From Opisthocomus hoazin (taxonomy: Eukaryota; Chordata; Aves; Opisthocomiformes; Opisthocomidae), in contig NC_134454.1 in assembly GCF_030867145.1 (NCBI RefSeq), positions 49,721,830 through 49,785,829 of the forward strand: DNA of 64,000 nt. Reading direction: 5' to 3'. This document shows positions 22,998-53,690 of the stretch, in pieces; within the stretch, counting starts at the first letter, position 1, and every line of letters starts with the position of its first letter. The position numbers and the translations under genes were made by a program. Under the pieces are notes generated by a model. The model did no database searches and was not told where the DNA came from. It saw only the letters and a program-made list of their open reading frames with translations.

Positions 22998-25700
22998 CTA
23001 CTCTTCCTTGCATGTTTAATAGCTACTGAAGCAGCTGCATTACATTTCTTTGTTCATGTTCTTGTTAAGTATCAACACTGGATAAATGAGTGTTTTCTAG
23101 TTCTTATTGCTCACTACCAAGTCGTCAGAGGTGTTATGCTCACAGAGTTTCAGCAAATCTGAGAAGGATTTTAATTAACACAGTTTCTAAGAACTTTCTT
23201 TCAAAGGCATTTTAACATTGAAGAAACGATTTACATTGGGTTTTTTTGCAGTAACTTAAAAATACATGTTTTTTCAAAAATTGCACTGTGAAGTGCACTG
23301 CACTTGTGTAACTTAGGTGTCCTAGAACAATATTGTACTTCACTTTCTTGGGTCAGAAACAAACGATTTAATTTATTTGGATATATAGCTAGAAAATTTA
23401 GTTGCCAGACTGTCACCTAGTATTGGTAATGACTGGCTCTTGTATGCTTTTTATCTAAAAACATTTTATATGAGCCATGATTGAGATCAAAATCAGTACC
23501 TAAAGATAAATTTGTTCCTCATGGTGCCGTGAAAAGCCAGAGCAGAAGACTCAATAGCCGGCAGACTGCTAAGCAGGTATTCTTTATTACGGCACCGGGC
23601 ACACGGGGGATCTCTCCTCCAAACGTGTGCACCGAAAGGACACACTTACTAGGTATATATGCTACGTTAATGTACACATTCATTACATTTGCAGGAAATG
23701 CTTCTCATTGTTTTACTATGAGTAGAACTCATTTGTATACGGTAATGTCCGTCACGCATGTTTGTTTGTTTGTTTGGCGTCTCTTGGTGATCGGCGGGGT
23801 CTTCAGGTTATCCTGCAGCCTCCTTATCTCTGTAGTTTGTATACCTGTTCTCCCAAGGCCCAGCTGCCTAAAGGGATTATTCAGCAGTCCCTTATCTTGC
23901 AACCGTCCTGTCCCAATTACTCACAAAGAACCAAGACTTGTTTTGGTTGTGCAATGATTCTGACCACCTGAAGTGATAACATCCCCTACATGTTACATTG
24001 GTTACATTCACAGTTATCACTCAAAAGGAACACAGAAGTACTTTTTTTTCCCTCTTTATGGCTTATTTATGAAGTTAAGAGAATTGCCTATTTCACTTTC
24101 TGGTTTTGTTTGTTGGGTATTTAAAGAACTGCACTGGGCAGCTTGAAGTGTGATATTTATTGCTGTACTACTAAAAAGGAGAAAAAAAAAACAGAGGACC
24201 AAATTCAGAATCCTCTAGGTAAGCCAGATGGACCAATACATTATTTTATTTGTACTAATTAGTCATGTTCTTTTACAGCCAAATTATTCTTCTGGATTCC
24301 ATATCTGCCTCAGAGAAAGGACTACACATACCCTTCAGTTTACTGCTGTACTGTTCTTGGTTAATGCGTTCGGGATGAAAAGCAAACCTCTTACTGTCAG
24401 AGGACAGAGGTCACTGAGCAGCATACGCTTAACAGCTGCACAAACCTGAAGGCAGAGACCAGAGTGCCCGCATTTAAATGAGATTAACACTTACAACCGT
24501 AACTCTCTCCTACGTAAAAAGTGGCAGTGTGGAAAGTACAGTTAGTTTTATTTTAGTGGTGGACTTCAGCCAGTGATGTTTGAAAATGTTATCTTAGATT
24601 ATCAGATGTACTTAGGAAAGGAATTTTTGCTTTCTGCTCTTGTCTAGGCAAGGTCCTGTGTATAGCACGTGGCTGTCGGTATAAAAAATCGAACTTTTCC
24701 ACACTGCAAGCACAGTTCATATTTGCCACATTATGAAGGTGCTATTACGGCATGACACGTGAACCTATTGTCTTGTGGCACACTTCAAAATTTTCCGAGT
24801 AGACTGCAAAATATTTCATTCCACTTAAGATAGAGAAACCACTTAACATGTCAAACGATCTTACCTTTCACAATAATACCTAATTATTATCTATTGTTCA
24901 GCTGAATTGTGAGATAAGGATTGGGGTCTTTCTTGATTGTTCTCGGATTGGGCTTGATTGGTTTTACTGTCAAGGAAGTATCGAGCCTTAACTAACGTGA
25001 AGTTTAATATTAGTGTAGGTATCATTCACTGAACATTTCTAGTCAAAAAGCAATACACAGAAACAAGTAAATACCATTTCAAATGTGTACTTATTTACTA
25101 CATCTCCATATTAAGTGAAGGAGTTGCTGAAGGCTTGCCGTCTCAAGATAACTCTGTGCATTATCACACACCTCACAGTACTCTATAAATATTAATTCCT
25201 CTTTTGAAGTTTCCACAAATGAAAAACCTGTTCTTTACGGATGCAAAATAAGCAAGGGGGAATGTGGGAAAGCAGAACTCAGTCGCTAGCCGATGTGAGC
25301 TGGTGCTCTGGGGCTCTGTGTAGCTGTGGCGCTGCAGGTGAAGCAGACATTCAGCCGTTAGACTCTGTGCACCGCACACGCCCGCTTCCAGACAAGACTG
25401 GTGTGCCACCGAACGCCAAGGTGCATAAACACGTCAGCGACAGCCGGGATCTCTGGAGTAGGGGAGAGCTGCGGACCACGGGAGGGTGGTCAGCTCCACC
25501 CCCGGCAGAGCCAGGGCAGAGGCTACTCGGGCAGCCACCAAGTGGTTTATGTCCTCATTCATGCAACTCTAACAGAGCCAACAAATAAAGTGGCTTCACC
25601 TTTTGGACCATACGCAGCAGGCCCTCTTATTTCTGCTAATTAGAAACAAGACTTTATCTGATGGGCTTTCGTTATCGCTCTCGTTGTTCTGCTTCCTTGA
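22998..25700. other. KIF27 3' UTR and flank
   Basis: AT-rich sequence after the KIF27 stop. No canonical AATAAA stands out in the first few hundred bases, so the transcript end is not resolved. A reverse LTR occupies 23522-23990. An AATAAA occurs at 25584-25589 near the end of a moderately GC-rich segment (25240-25600) that could be a distal transcript end or an unannotated exon. Nothing else is recognised. Confidence 0.5.
23522..23990 (-). mobile_element. Solo LTR of an avian endogenous retrovirus, reverse orientation
   Basis: Read on the minus strand it starts TGTAGGGGATG (at 23990) and ends in CGGCACCA (near 23522), giving TG...CA termini over 469 bp. A TATATA box lies at 23654-23660 and a minus-strand AATAAA at 23583-23588, followed by U5-like sequence. 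The R/U5 part (GTGTGCCCGGTGCCGTAATA on the minus strand) resembles avian ERV LTRs as I recall them, possibly ERVK. No clear target duplication was found, so the ends are approximate. Confidence 0.68.
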
Positions 25701-25729
25701 TGTCGCCCACTGGTGATGGCCTTCGTTGG

Positions 25730-27300
25730 CATTCAGCTGATGCGCAGCACGGGGATAAAGCCAGCATGGCGCGAATGCGCAGGGATCCGCCATGCCATCA
25801 TTCCACTTGCCAACAGCTGCTTCTCCCGCCACGCCCTTGCAAAAACCACAGAGCCAGGCGTGCGACCCGTTCTGCTGTCAGGCGAGTGACCGTGGACGCC
25901 CGCCACCCTCACCGGCCACCCAAGCTCCCCGACCGCCGGCAGGCAGCACTGCCCGTGCCTCAGACCAGGCCCTGCCCTCCCTCCCCCGCGCACGCGCCTT
26001 GCAGGGGCTCTCCGGCTCGCGCCAACACCAGCCGCGCCGCCTCGCGGCACCGCGCCCACCCGCCAGCGGGTCACCCACGCCCGCACAGCTACGGGCGCTA
26101 CGACCCCGGCAACGCCATGTCCAGACCGACCGGCCGACCGCCATGGCGGCTGCCGGCCCGCGCCGGTCGCGCCGTCCCAAGCGGGGAGGCCTCAGACAAG
26201 CCGCCTGGCGGGCATCGCCGCAGCGAACGCGGCTTCCACGCGCTTCCAGCGCGACGTCGCTCCCTCTCGCCCGGCGGCGGGCACGACGCGGCCCGCTCCC
26301 GCCCCGCCGCAGCTTGCCCGCCGGGGCTGCTCCCGCGGTGCACGCCGGGACACCGCCGGCCCTGCGGCCGCCCCGGGGCGGAGGGGAGGCGGCCCGCCCC
26401 CGGCCGCGCGCCCTGGAGTTATTTTGACCGCGGCGCGAGCCCGTAGCGGCCGGCGGCGGCCGTGACGCCGAGTGAGCGCCCCCGCGCCCACCTGCTGCCC
26501 GCTGCGCGGCGGGGAAGGAGGCCACTTCCGCGCGGGCCCCGGCGGCGGAGCGGTTGGCCGGGGCGGGGCGGCTGGGGGAGTTTCAGCGTCCGGGAAGCCG
26601 TGAGGGCCGGGGGCCTCGCTGAGCCGCCCCGCCTCGCCCGCCGCCGGCGCTGCTGCACGCCCCCGCGCGCTGTGCCCGCTGAGGGGAGCGGGGTGGGGGG
26701 AGCAGCGCGGCCGTTAAAACCAAACCGCCGCGGAACGGCTGTCCCCGGCTAGAGGCCCGGAGGTCAGCGGGACGCGGCGCTGCCCGGCTGCTGGAGGTGA
26801 CCGGTCGGTGCCGGCGGGACGTTGTGGCGGTGGCCAGGCACAGTGCAGCGGGCAGGGGGGTCAGAGTTCGTCAGGTCGGAGCTCCTGGCTTTGCAGATGA
26901 ACGGAGCGCCTGTGACGCTCTGGGCTGGTCTGGCTGGCTTTTGGGGGCGGAGGGTGGGAGTGACGGGAGGACAAGCGAGGCCTCCCTCGCACGCTGTCGG
27001 TCAGCGCCCTGCGCTCGGGCTGAAGTCCCGCTTGCCTGATCGCTTTTACCTTCTGATTCCCAGTTTAAAAGAAGCTTTGAAAACCGTTCTTCCTCAGAAA
27101 CGTTACTTTTTTTTTGTTTGTTTCCCCGAAGCACACCAGTAAACTCGTCGAATTCCACCCTGGGGGCATGGAAGGGCCTGCACCTGCCCCGGGCTTATCG
27201 CCGCCTGCGCCCACGCTGCAGCTCCGGAGTCCGGGGGCTGGGGCTGGGGGTCTGGCTGTGAGGTTACTTGCTAAGCTCGCTGGCAAGCTGGTGGCTTCAA
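25730..27300 (+). promoter_or_regulatory. GKAP1: CpG island, probable GKAP1 promoter and 5' exon region
   Basis: Base composition switches abruptly to very GC- and CpG-rich sequence between KIF27 and the first coding exon of GKAP1. It contains NRF-1-like GCGCGAATGCGCA (near 25770), a GCCATGGCGGC YY1-like motif (26141-26155) and an ETS-like CACTTCCGC (near 26523). Long open frames on both strands here come from GC richness and show no domain. The non-coding first exon and its donor cannot be fixed by eye (one candidate is GGAG|GTGACC near 26795). Confidence 0.75.
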
Positions 27301-30300
27301 GTGGTTTTAAGGTTTTTAGAACGCTTTGATGAAGCTGTGTAGCTTTTGGTCAGGTGTGCGTGAAACAAAAGCAATCTGAACGGAGAGAGCCCATCCAGCG
27401 AGGAGAACCTCCTGTGCAAAACTGCCTGTGAAGGCGGCGAGGAGGAAAAGCGGATTGCGCGCTGTGGTGTACGTGTAAGCAGGCAGAGATCAATACGTGG
27501 TGTTGTGGTACTGAGAAGGCACGAAGGCCGATCGGTGCCAGCAGGGAATGCACGTGCTCCTTCATTTACAAACATATTGTGGCACCTCAGGTTTGCAAGC
27601 AAGTACTGAGCTCAGTCAGTACATCAGGTGTTTGCTAAGAATGTGTGTTGATTGTGGATTATCATAAATACGTGTTCTAGTAACAGAAAAAAACATGTTG
27701 CATGTGGTAAGAAGCTTTAGGATGACCATACCCTATTTTCAAAGTTTTCTAAAATCCATAACTTTATTAGCAGTTTATTTGACAATGAAAGTGGTTAAAT
27801 AGGAAATGGGTTATATTTTTGGGCTCCTAGCATGTTTTCCTTGAAATCATAGAGACTCGCGTTTAAAGCTAAAGCTGTGTAGTTATTTCACAGATGCTTG
27901 GAGGTGTACTGCTAGTGTCAGACCAGAGGTTCCTAAATCAGGCTGTGCTGCTCACCTCTTGGAGGTGCATGAGCACTTGCCAGTTACTCATGCACACGTG
28001 CGAAGCTGCACACGGGCCAGGGGGCTGCTGGTGCTGAAACAAAATCAGCTTCTGGATGTGTGCTGAGCTCTTCCTAGCATACATATTGGACAGTTTACAG
28101 CAGGGATTTTAAGACTTAAGTGTTTCAAAAGCTGTTTCGTCTGCAACGTGTTGGTAAATTTAAGTAATCACTACTAAGGGCATTTCAAGTTACTGTAACA
28201 CCAGATACACATGTTACTTCTATTCCTGCAGTCTTTGTTACATCACGTCTAAAACGAGACTGAAGCTCTTCAGGGCATCCACCAATCTCATGTTTCTGAA
28301 ATAATAGAATCATAGAATCATAGAATGTTTTGGGTCGGAAGGGACCCCTAGAGGTCATCTAGTCCAGCCCCCCTTCAGCGAGCAGGGACACCACTAACTA
28401 GATGAGGTTGCTCAGAGCCCTGTCCAACCTGGTCTTGAATGTTTCCACGGATGGGGCCTGCACTACCTCTCTGGGCAACCCGTTCCAGTATTTCACCACC
28501 CTCATTGTAAAGAATTTCTTCCTTATATCCAGCCTAAACCTACCCTGTTTTAGTTTAAAACCATTACCCCTCATCCTGTCACTGCTGTCTCTGCTAAAAA
28601 GATTGTCCCCATCTTTCCTATAGGCTCCCTTTAAGTACTGAAAGGCTGCAATCAGGTCTCCCTGCAGCCTTCTCTTCTCCAGGCTGAACAAGGCCAACTC
28701 TCTCAGCCTGTCCTTATAGGAGAGCTGCTCCAGCCCTCGGATCATTTTTGTAGCCCTCCTTTGGACCCGCTCCAACAGTTCCATGTCCTTCTTGTGCCGA
28801 GGGCTCCAGAGCTGAACACAGTACTCCAGGTGAGGTCTCACCAGAGCAGAGTAGAGGGGCAGAATCACCTCTGTGGACCTGCTGGCCACGCTTCTCTTGA
28901 TGCAGCCCAGGACACGGTTGGCCCTCTGGGCTGCCAGCGCACATTGCCTGCTCATGTCCAGCCTTTCGTCTATCAGTACCCCCAAGTCCCTCTCAGCAGA
29001 GCTGCTCTCGATCCTTTCATCTCCCAGCCTGTATTGATAGCGGGGATTACCCCGACCCAGGTGTAGGACCTTGCACTTGGCCTTGTTGAACCTCATGAGG
29101 TTCACACAGGCCCACCTCTCCAGCTTGTCCAGGTCCCTCTGGACGGCATCCCGTCCTTCTGGTGTCTCAACCGTACCACTCAGCTTGGTGTCATCTGCAA
29201 ACTTGCTGAGGGTACATTCGATGTCGCTGTCCATGTCATTGATAAATATATTGAACAGCACCGGTCCCAGTACGGACCCCTGAAGGACTCCACTCGTACT
29301 TAGTACACTTCAGAGAACTAAAGTTAAAAAGATTGCTTTTCTTTTCAGGCATGTCCCAATTTAACTTTCTAAAATGTCTCCTTGTTTACCGAGAACCTAA
29401 GGTAGAGTAAGCACTGTGTGCTTACAAATCACTGTATCAGACACGCTAAAGGAACATGTTACATGTTTCGTAAGTGAGACCAATTTGGTATAAGCTGTTT
29501 ATCTAATATCAAATTCTAAAATAATCTGTTCACGTAGGCTGACATGATTTATAGAAGAGTATGACCTGGGAATGAGTAGAGCACCAAAAAAATTACTACT
29601 TGCTAGCCATAACAAATGCTTTTATGTTGCCTTGAAATTAAATGGTTTACCATGCTAATCTTATGTTGCTGATACATTAATAATCTGAATAATATATCAT
29701 TTTGGTTGTAGGAGCTCTTTTCACCAGCCTTGTAGTTTGAGACAGATTGCAGAGACAGTGGAACTAGTAGTCCGCTAGTGATTTGCAAAACAGGAGGTTT
29801 TGAAACTAAGTAATTTGTCGATGCCACCTGTGTGTGGATGCCATAGTGATGTTGCAACTTTGAAATCCATTATCAGTGATCTTTTCATTACCATAAAAAT
29901 GGAGGGCTGGTTACTTTCTGGATACATTACAGAAAGTCTTCTCAGAAGTGTATGACTAGTGCTAATGCACAGCAGGCAGGGAAGCAACTCCGATTACTGA
30001 TGTTAATTTCTTGGGCTTTTTTTAACTTGTGGTCTCACTTGAGGTATTAATGAGCTGTGCAGATGCCACAAGCATGCTTTGCTTCCTTTCACTCCTCTTG
30101 GAGATTTTCACTGTATTCCTTATCATAGGGAAAGGAACTGTCTGGTATCTAGCTAAGCTTTGGCTGACTGACTGTTAGGAATGCATAACATTTCTCAGAC
30201 TGCCAGACTCTTTTATGAAAGCACTGTAAAAGTTGAAATGAATTTTCAGATCCTAGTTTCATCTGTGGAATTACAAAACACTCTGTGGTATTTAAATGCT

Positions 30301-33239
30301 TTTTTGGTGTTATCAAAAGGCCTCTTTGAGCACAGCCTCAAGCTCAAGGATGTCAGTGCTTCCATTTTCTAAAACTATTCATGTCTCTAATAATAAAGAA
30401 GAACGCGTATTGTAATTCTCTGTTAAAGGAAAAAAAGTGTAAAATGGGTGGCAAGCATCTATGTTTAACTGAAAACTTTTGAAATTAGTCCACTGGTTTG
30501 CGGTGGTGGTGGGGAGCCAAATCTTGGAACTGAAATATCAGGTACTTGGTAAAATTTGGCTGCCAGAATTGTAGGTGTGGCATCAAGATGTGAAGCATGG
30601 CGTGGCAGTAGGCCTCAGTGAACTGGATCCGTCTTTAAGTGTTGCAGAAGTGGAATGATTAGATTCTGCTGTAATATGAACAGCTGTATGGAAATGTCCT
30701 ACTAGCTAAGTTAGCAATGTTTACAGCTCTTCTAGACTTAACTGAAAAATAATCTATAATTTCATGTATTTGCAGTTTCCTCTACAAGCTCATTACTATC
30801 TATTTTTTCTGTTCTGTGGAAACAAATGTAATTCACAAATAAATTTCTGTAAATTAATTTCATGTTGTCACTGAAGTATTTCAGTGAATTAAGACAGCAG
30901 AATTCCATGGGTGGTACTTGCTTAATATGCTTGTCAGCTGGGCACTTAACTGCATGCCAACTGTAGTCAGAGAGCAAGAGTGTACCTGTTATATTTTTTT
31001 TTGTATTTGTTGAAAAGGGAGAGAGGACTTTGCAGCCTTATTTCATAGTGCTGTAGACCTTCAGCTGCTATGGCTAACAAAGTCCAACCATCTTTCTTTG
31101 TCTGTTGTTCTAGAGTGACTAATAATCGTATCTTGCCAATGTGTTCTCTTAAATTGTATTTCTGAAGGATCTAGCTGCTATCACTTCAGTGTGAAAATAT
31201 GAAATGTTTTCCAGTTGTATGGGCAAAAAGAATTATTTGGCACCATTAGCAGCTGACAACTTAATATAAGACTGTGTTGTGCTGTTTATATGAAAACCAA
31301 AATGTATAGCAGTAAGTAGACAGAGAATAGAAATACCAAACTTTTGACTAACAAGAATCATCCTGTAGTGCACTGGGGTTTTTAAAGCCAAATACAGTAG
31401 GGTTTACAAACTTCCAGTGTTAAGACTGGTGTAGTGCGAAGAGCACCATCCATTATTGTAAGCTTGTGTCATAGCATGACTGAGCACTTAGCTTTGGTGC
31501 TGTATTTCTGTGAAGATGCATCTCTTTAATCTTTTCTCTGAGTTTCAGGTTTCAACTTACTGCATGTTCAAGTAGCAATGGCAAAACGTCTCTCATCTGT
31601 AACTAAGCTCCTAAGCGGCATAACTGTAGAGTTATTGAGTATTAAAATACATTTAAAAACACACACACACAAAACGAGGAAGGTCCAGACTTACCCTGTT
31701 ATTTAATCATTTAAAGAGAGTATCAAGTACGAATTACTTACAGTGCTTTAGATGCAACTGATATGGTTCTTTTTAGATCCGTTGGTTGTGATCTGATCAG
31801 AGAGTGTGAACATCAGCATCAGGTGGATTCACAATTTGATGTCAAGTTTGTTTTATTCTTAGGATACAACCAGCTTCATGTGATCAGCTTAATTTTCCTT
31901 TTTTGAAAGAAATAGAGTAGGGTAACTTTTGTATAAGAACAAAGCTGTTACTGTAACCTTTTTCTTCGGTAAACTTGAGTAAGAACAGTACTAGCTTACT
32001 TGCTCATTCTCTTTCACTTCTGAGAAATGAAATTTAGTATTCCTTTTTAATAATTCTTCTGTGTAATGGTCACAGTGGTGACCATTTACCATACCATTGT
32101 TTCCTGCTGATATGTCTGAGCATCTTTAGAGCACCTGTGCAGGTTTGTCCTTGAGAAAGTTTTTATCTCTAAATTCCAGACTATCGCTTGAAATTTCTGT
32201 AGTTTCTTATGTTCTTCTGTAATAGTAGTTAACAAGCAATGCATTTGTAGACCATCTAAGCAGACATTTAAGTTATGCTTACAGTTGTCAAACTGTTAAG
32301 AATTCCTTTCAGGCAGCTCTTTCAAGTATGTATTATTTCACTACACCTCTCTATCGTAGTACATCAACATGGCTAGATGTCTGTTTTCTGTGAAATTTAT
32401 AATCATTGATGAAATAACATCACTTTCCATCTTCTCCTAATTCACTAAACTTTGCATGGAAAATTTGCAATTAGCCAAATATTCCTATGACAAAAATTGA
32501 ACTTTTACACTAGATAAATAATTTGTACATTGAAGTTGCGTCATGGGGATATACACACTGGTTATGGCCACAGGGGGGGCCACAGGGGGCACCGGAAGGC
32601 TTAAGTGTGTTTCTCATTTCTGCCTCCCCACAACACGTCGCTTGTGTTGTGCTGTAAGGATAGGTGAGCCTAATGTTTGGAAACAGTACCAGCCACAACG
32701 CTGGCTCACCTTCTTGTGGAGAAAACTGCTTGTTGAATCTCCAGTGGCTTGGGAACAAAATGATACTACTTGTAAAATAAGAAATAAGGCTTCTTACCCC
32801 AAAATGGAGCCTGCGTATGCATAATATCTACTTGCTTTCTTTCTCAGATCGTATATTTGTCAGGCTCCAAGGATGGCATCCGAAACAGTTCTCGAGCACC
32901 ACACTATTTCCATATCGTTTTGGGTTTTTATTTTTCTTTTTTCGACTCAGATCATGAAGGCCAACTTCTTTTAAAGCCTTCTACTTGTTTTTTCCATAAA
33001 ATATAATCTCTGAGGAACTAATGGTATTAGCGTAAAATAACTGTTGTTTTATAGATTATTCTTTCCTTTTGTGGTTCTTGTTCAAATACTTAGGATACTA
33101 CAACTTCATAAAAATAGAAAGAATTAATACCGAGTTTTGGTGGTCTGGGTTTTTTTATTTTATACTAACAGATATACAGGTATGAATTACTGTTTGGTCA
33201 AACACTGTTTTCATTCTGATTTCTGTGCTACTTTCCTAG
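27300..33239. other. Presumed GKAP1 first intron (about 6 kb)
   Basis: Between the CpG island and the first coding exon the only recognised element is the antisense CR1 at 28304-29290. The rest is AT-rich with no supported gene. A GC-richer patch around 32560-32830 could not be identified. Confidence 0.6.
28304..29290 (-). mobile_element. CR1 LINE fragment, antisense, RT C-terminal part
   Basis: The minus-strand open frame 29261-28398 encodes 287 residues of CR1 RT. It starts at [18 protein letters not shown], keeps the catalytic FADD box, and runs to the CR1 terminus. The + strand 5' edge shows the repeated tail unit (AATCATAGAATCATAGAATG, 28309 onward). The element is 5'-truncated just upstream of the FADD region, so it cannot move itself, but the retained frame is uninterrupted and therefore rather young. 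Confidence 0.94.
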
Positions 33240-33290
33240 GAAACCTAATAAGTAAAAGGAAGCCACCTCAGTGGAATTTCAGATGTGGCA

Positions 33291-52462
<19,172 letters not shown>

Positions 52463-52730
52463 TCTCCTCTGCCACCCAATTCAAAGCAAAAAAAACATCA
52501 AATCTTTCTTCAGGGGTTTGCGGAAATTTATATATTTGTTGCACAGCTGCTCAACTATGCAGTTTTTGAAGAGAATTAACAACTATTAGTTTGTTTAAGT
52601 CTGAATAATTGATTTGTTGCACTTTCTGCTACAGAAAAATTAGAAAACTAGTATTCCAGCAGAGCTGAAACTAACTGTAATGCCATTAGTTTTTCATTGA
52701 TCAATAAAACTTACTCTTCCATTTCTCTGC
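52463..52730 (+). terminator. GKAP1: GKAP1 3' UTR and likely poly(A) signal
   Basis: The first canonical AATAAA after the stop lies at 52703-52708, about 240 nt downstream, followed by a T-rich stretch. Later signals may also be used. Confidence 0.6.
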
Positions 52731-52898
52731 TTGAATTCTTGCTTTCAAAGAATTTTTCAATTAAGAAGACTTCATCTACTGATTATCAAAATCCAAATGT
52801 ATTAGTATGCAAATGGTCCAAGTTTCACCAAGTCAAAACTGAAAATGTTTTTTTTTCCTCAAAAAAAACCCCAAGTCATTACTTCCTCTCCCTGCACA

Positions 52899-53690
52899 GG
52901 ACACCATGAGGTTCCGCAAGGCCAAATGCAAGGTCCTGCACCTGGGTCAGGGCAACCCCTGCTATCAGTACAGGCTGGGGGATGAAGGGATTGAGAGCAG
53001 CCATGCCAAGAAGGACTTGGGGGAACTGGTGGATGAAAAGCTGGACATGAGCTAATAATGTGTGCTTACAGCCCAGGTGGCCAACCGTATCGTGGGGCTG
53101 CATCACAAGCAGCATGGCCAGCAGGTCGAGGGAGGGGATTCTGCCCCTCTGCTCTGGTGAGACCCCACCTGGAGTCCTGTGTCCAGCTCTGGAGCCTTCA
53201 GCACAAGAAGGACATGGACCTGCTGGAGTGGGTCCAGTGGAGGGCAACAAAAATTTTCAGAGGGCTGGAAGACCTCTGCTGTGAGTACAGGCTGAGAGAG
53301 TTGGGGTTGTTTAGCCTGGAGAAGAGAAGGCTGCAGCAAGACCTTCTTGTGTCCTTCCAGTATTTAAAGGGGACCTACAGGAAAGATGGGGACAATGTTT
53401 TTAGCAAGGCCTGTTGTGACAGGACAAGGAGTAATGGTTTTAAACTAAGGGAGGGTAGATTTAGACTAGATAAAAGGAAGAAACTTTTTACAATGAGGGT
53501 GGTGAGACCCTGGAACAGATTGCCCAGAGAAGCTGTGGATGCCACATTCCTGGACAAGGTCAAGTTGAACAGGGCTTTGAGCAACCTGATCTAGTTGAAG
53601 ATGTCCCTGCGTATGGCAGGGGGCTGGACTTAGATTTCAGAAGGTCCCTTCTGACCCAAACCATTCTGTGATTCTACAGTTCTATGATCT
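52899..53690 (+). mobile_element. CR1 LINE fragment, sense, RT C-terminal end
   Basis: Begins with the post-FADD RT region ([15 protein letters not shown]), has a stop near 53053, and continues in the frame of 53058-53594 through LVRPHLESCVQLWS and the usual CR1 C terminus to NRALSNLI. The 3' end reads CCATTCTGTGATTCTACAGT near 53663-53685. It is truncated and broken, lying just downstream of GKAP1. Confidence 0.93.

Noticed and set aside
25661-26752. Long overlapping open frames on both strands (up to 261 codons)
   Set aside because: They lie in a CpG island where stops are rare, are Arg/Pro/Ala-rich, have no domain, and exist on both strands at once.
53058-53594. 178-codon open frame as a host gene
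   Set aside because: It is the CR1 RT C terminus, with the usual CR1 end sequence.
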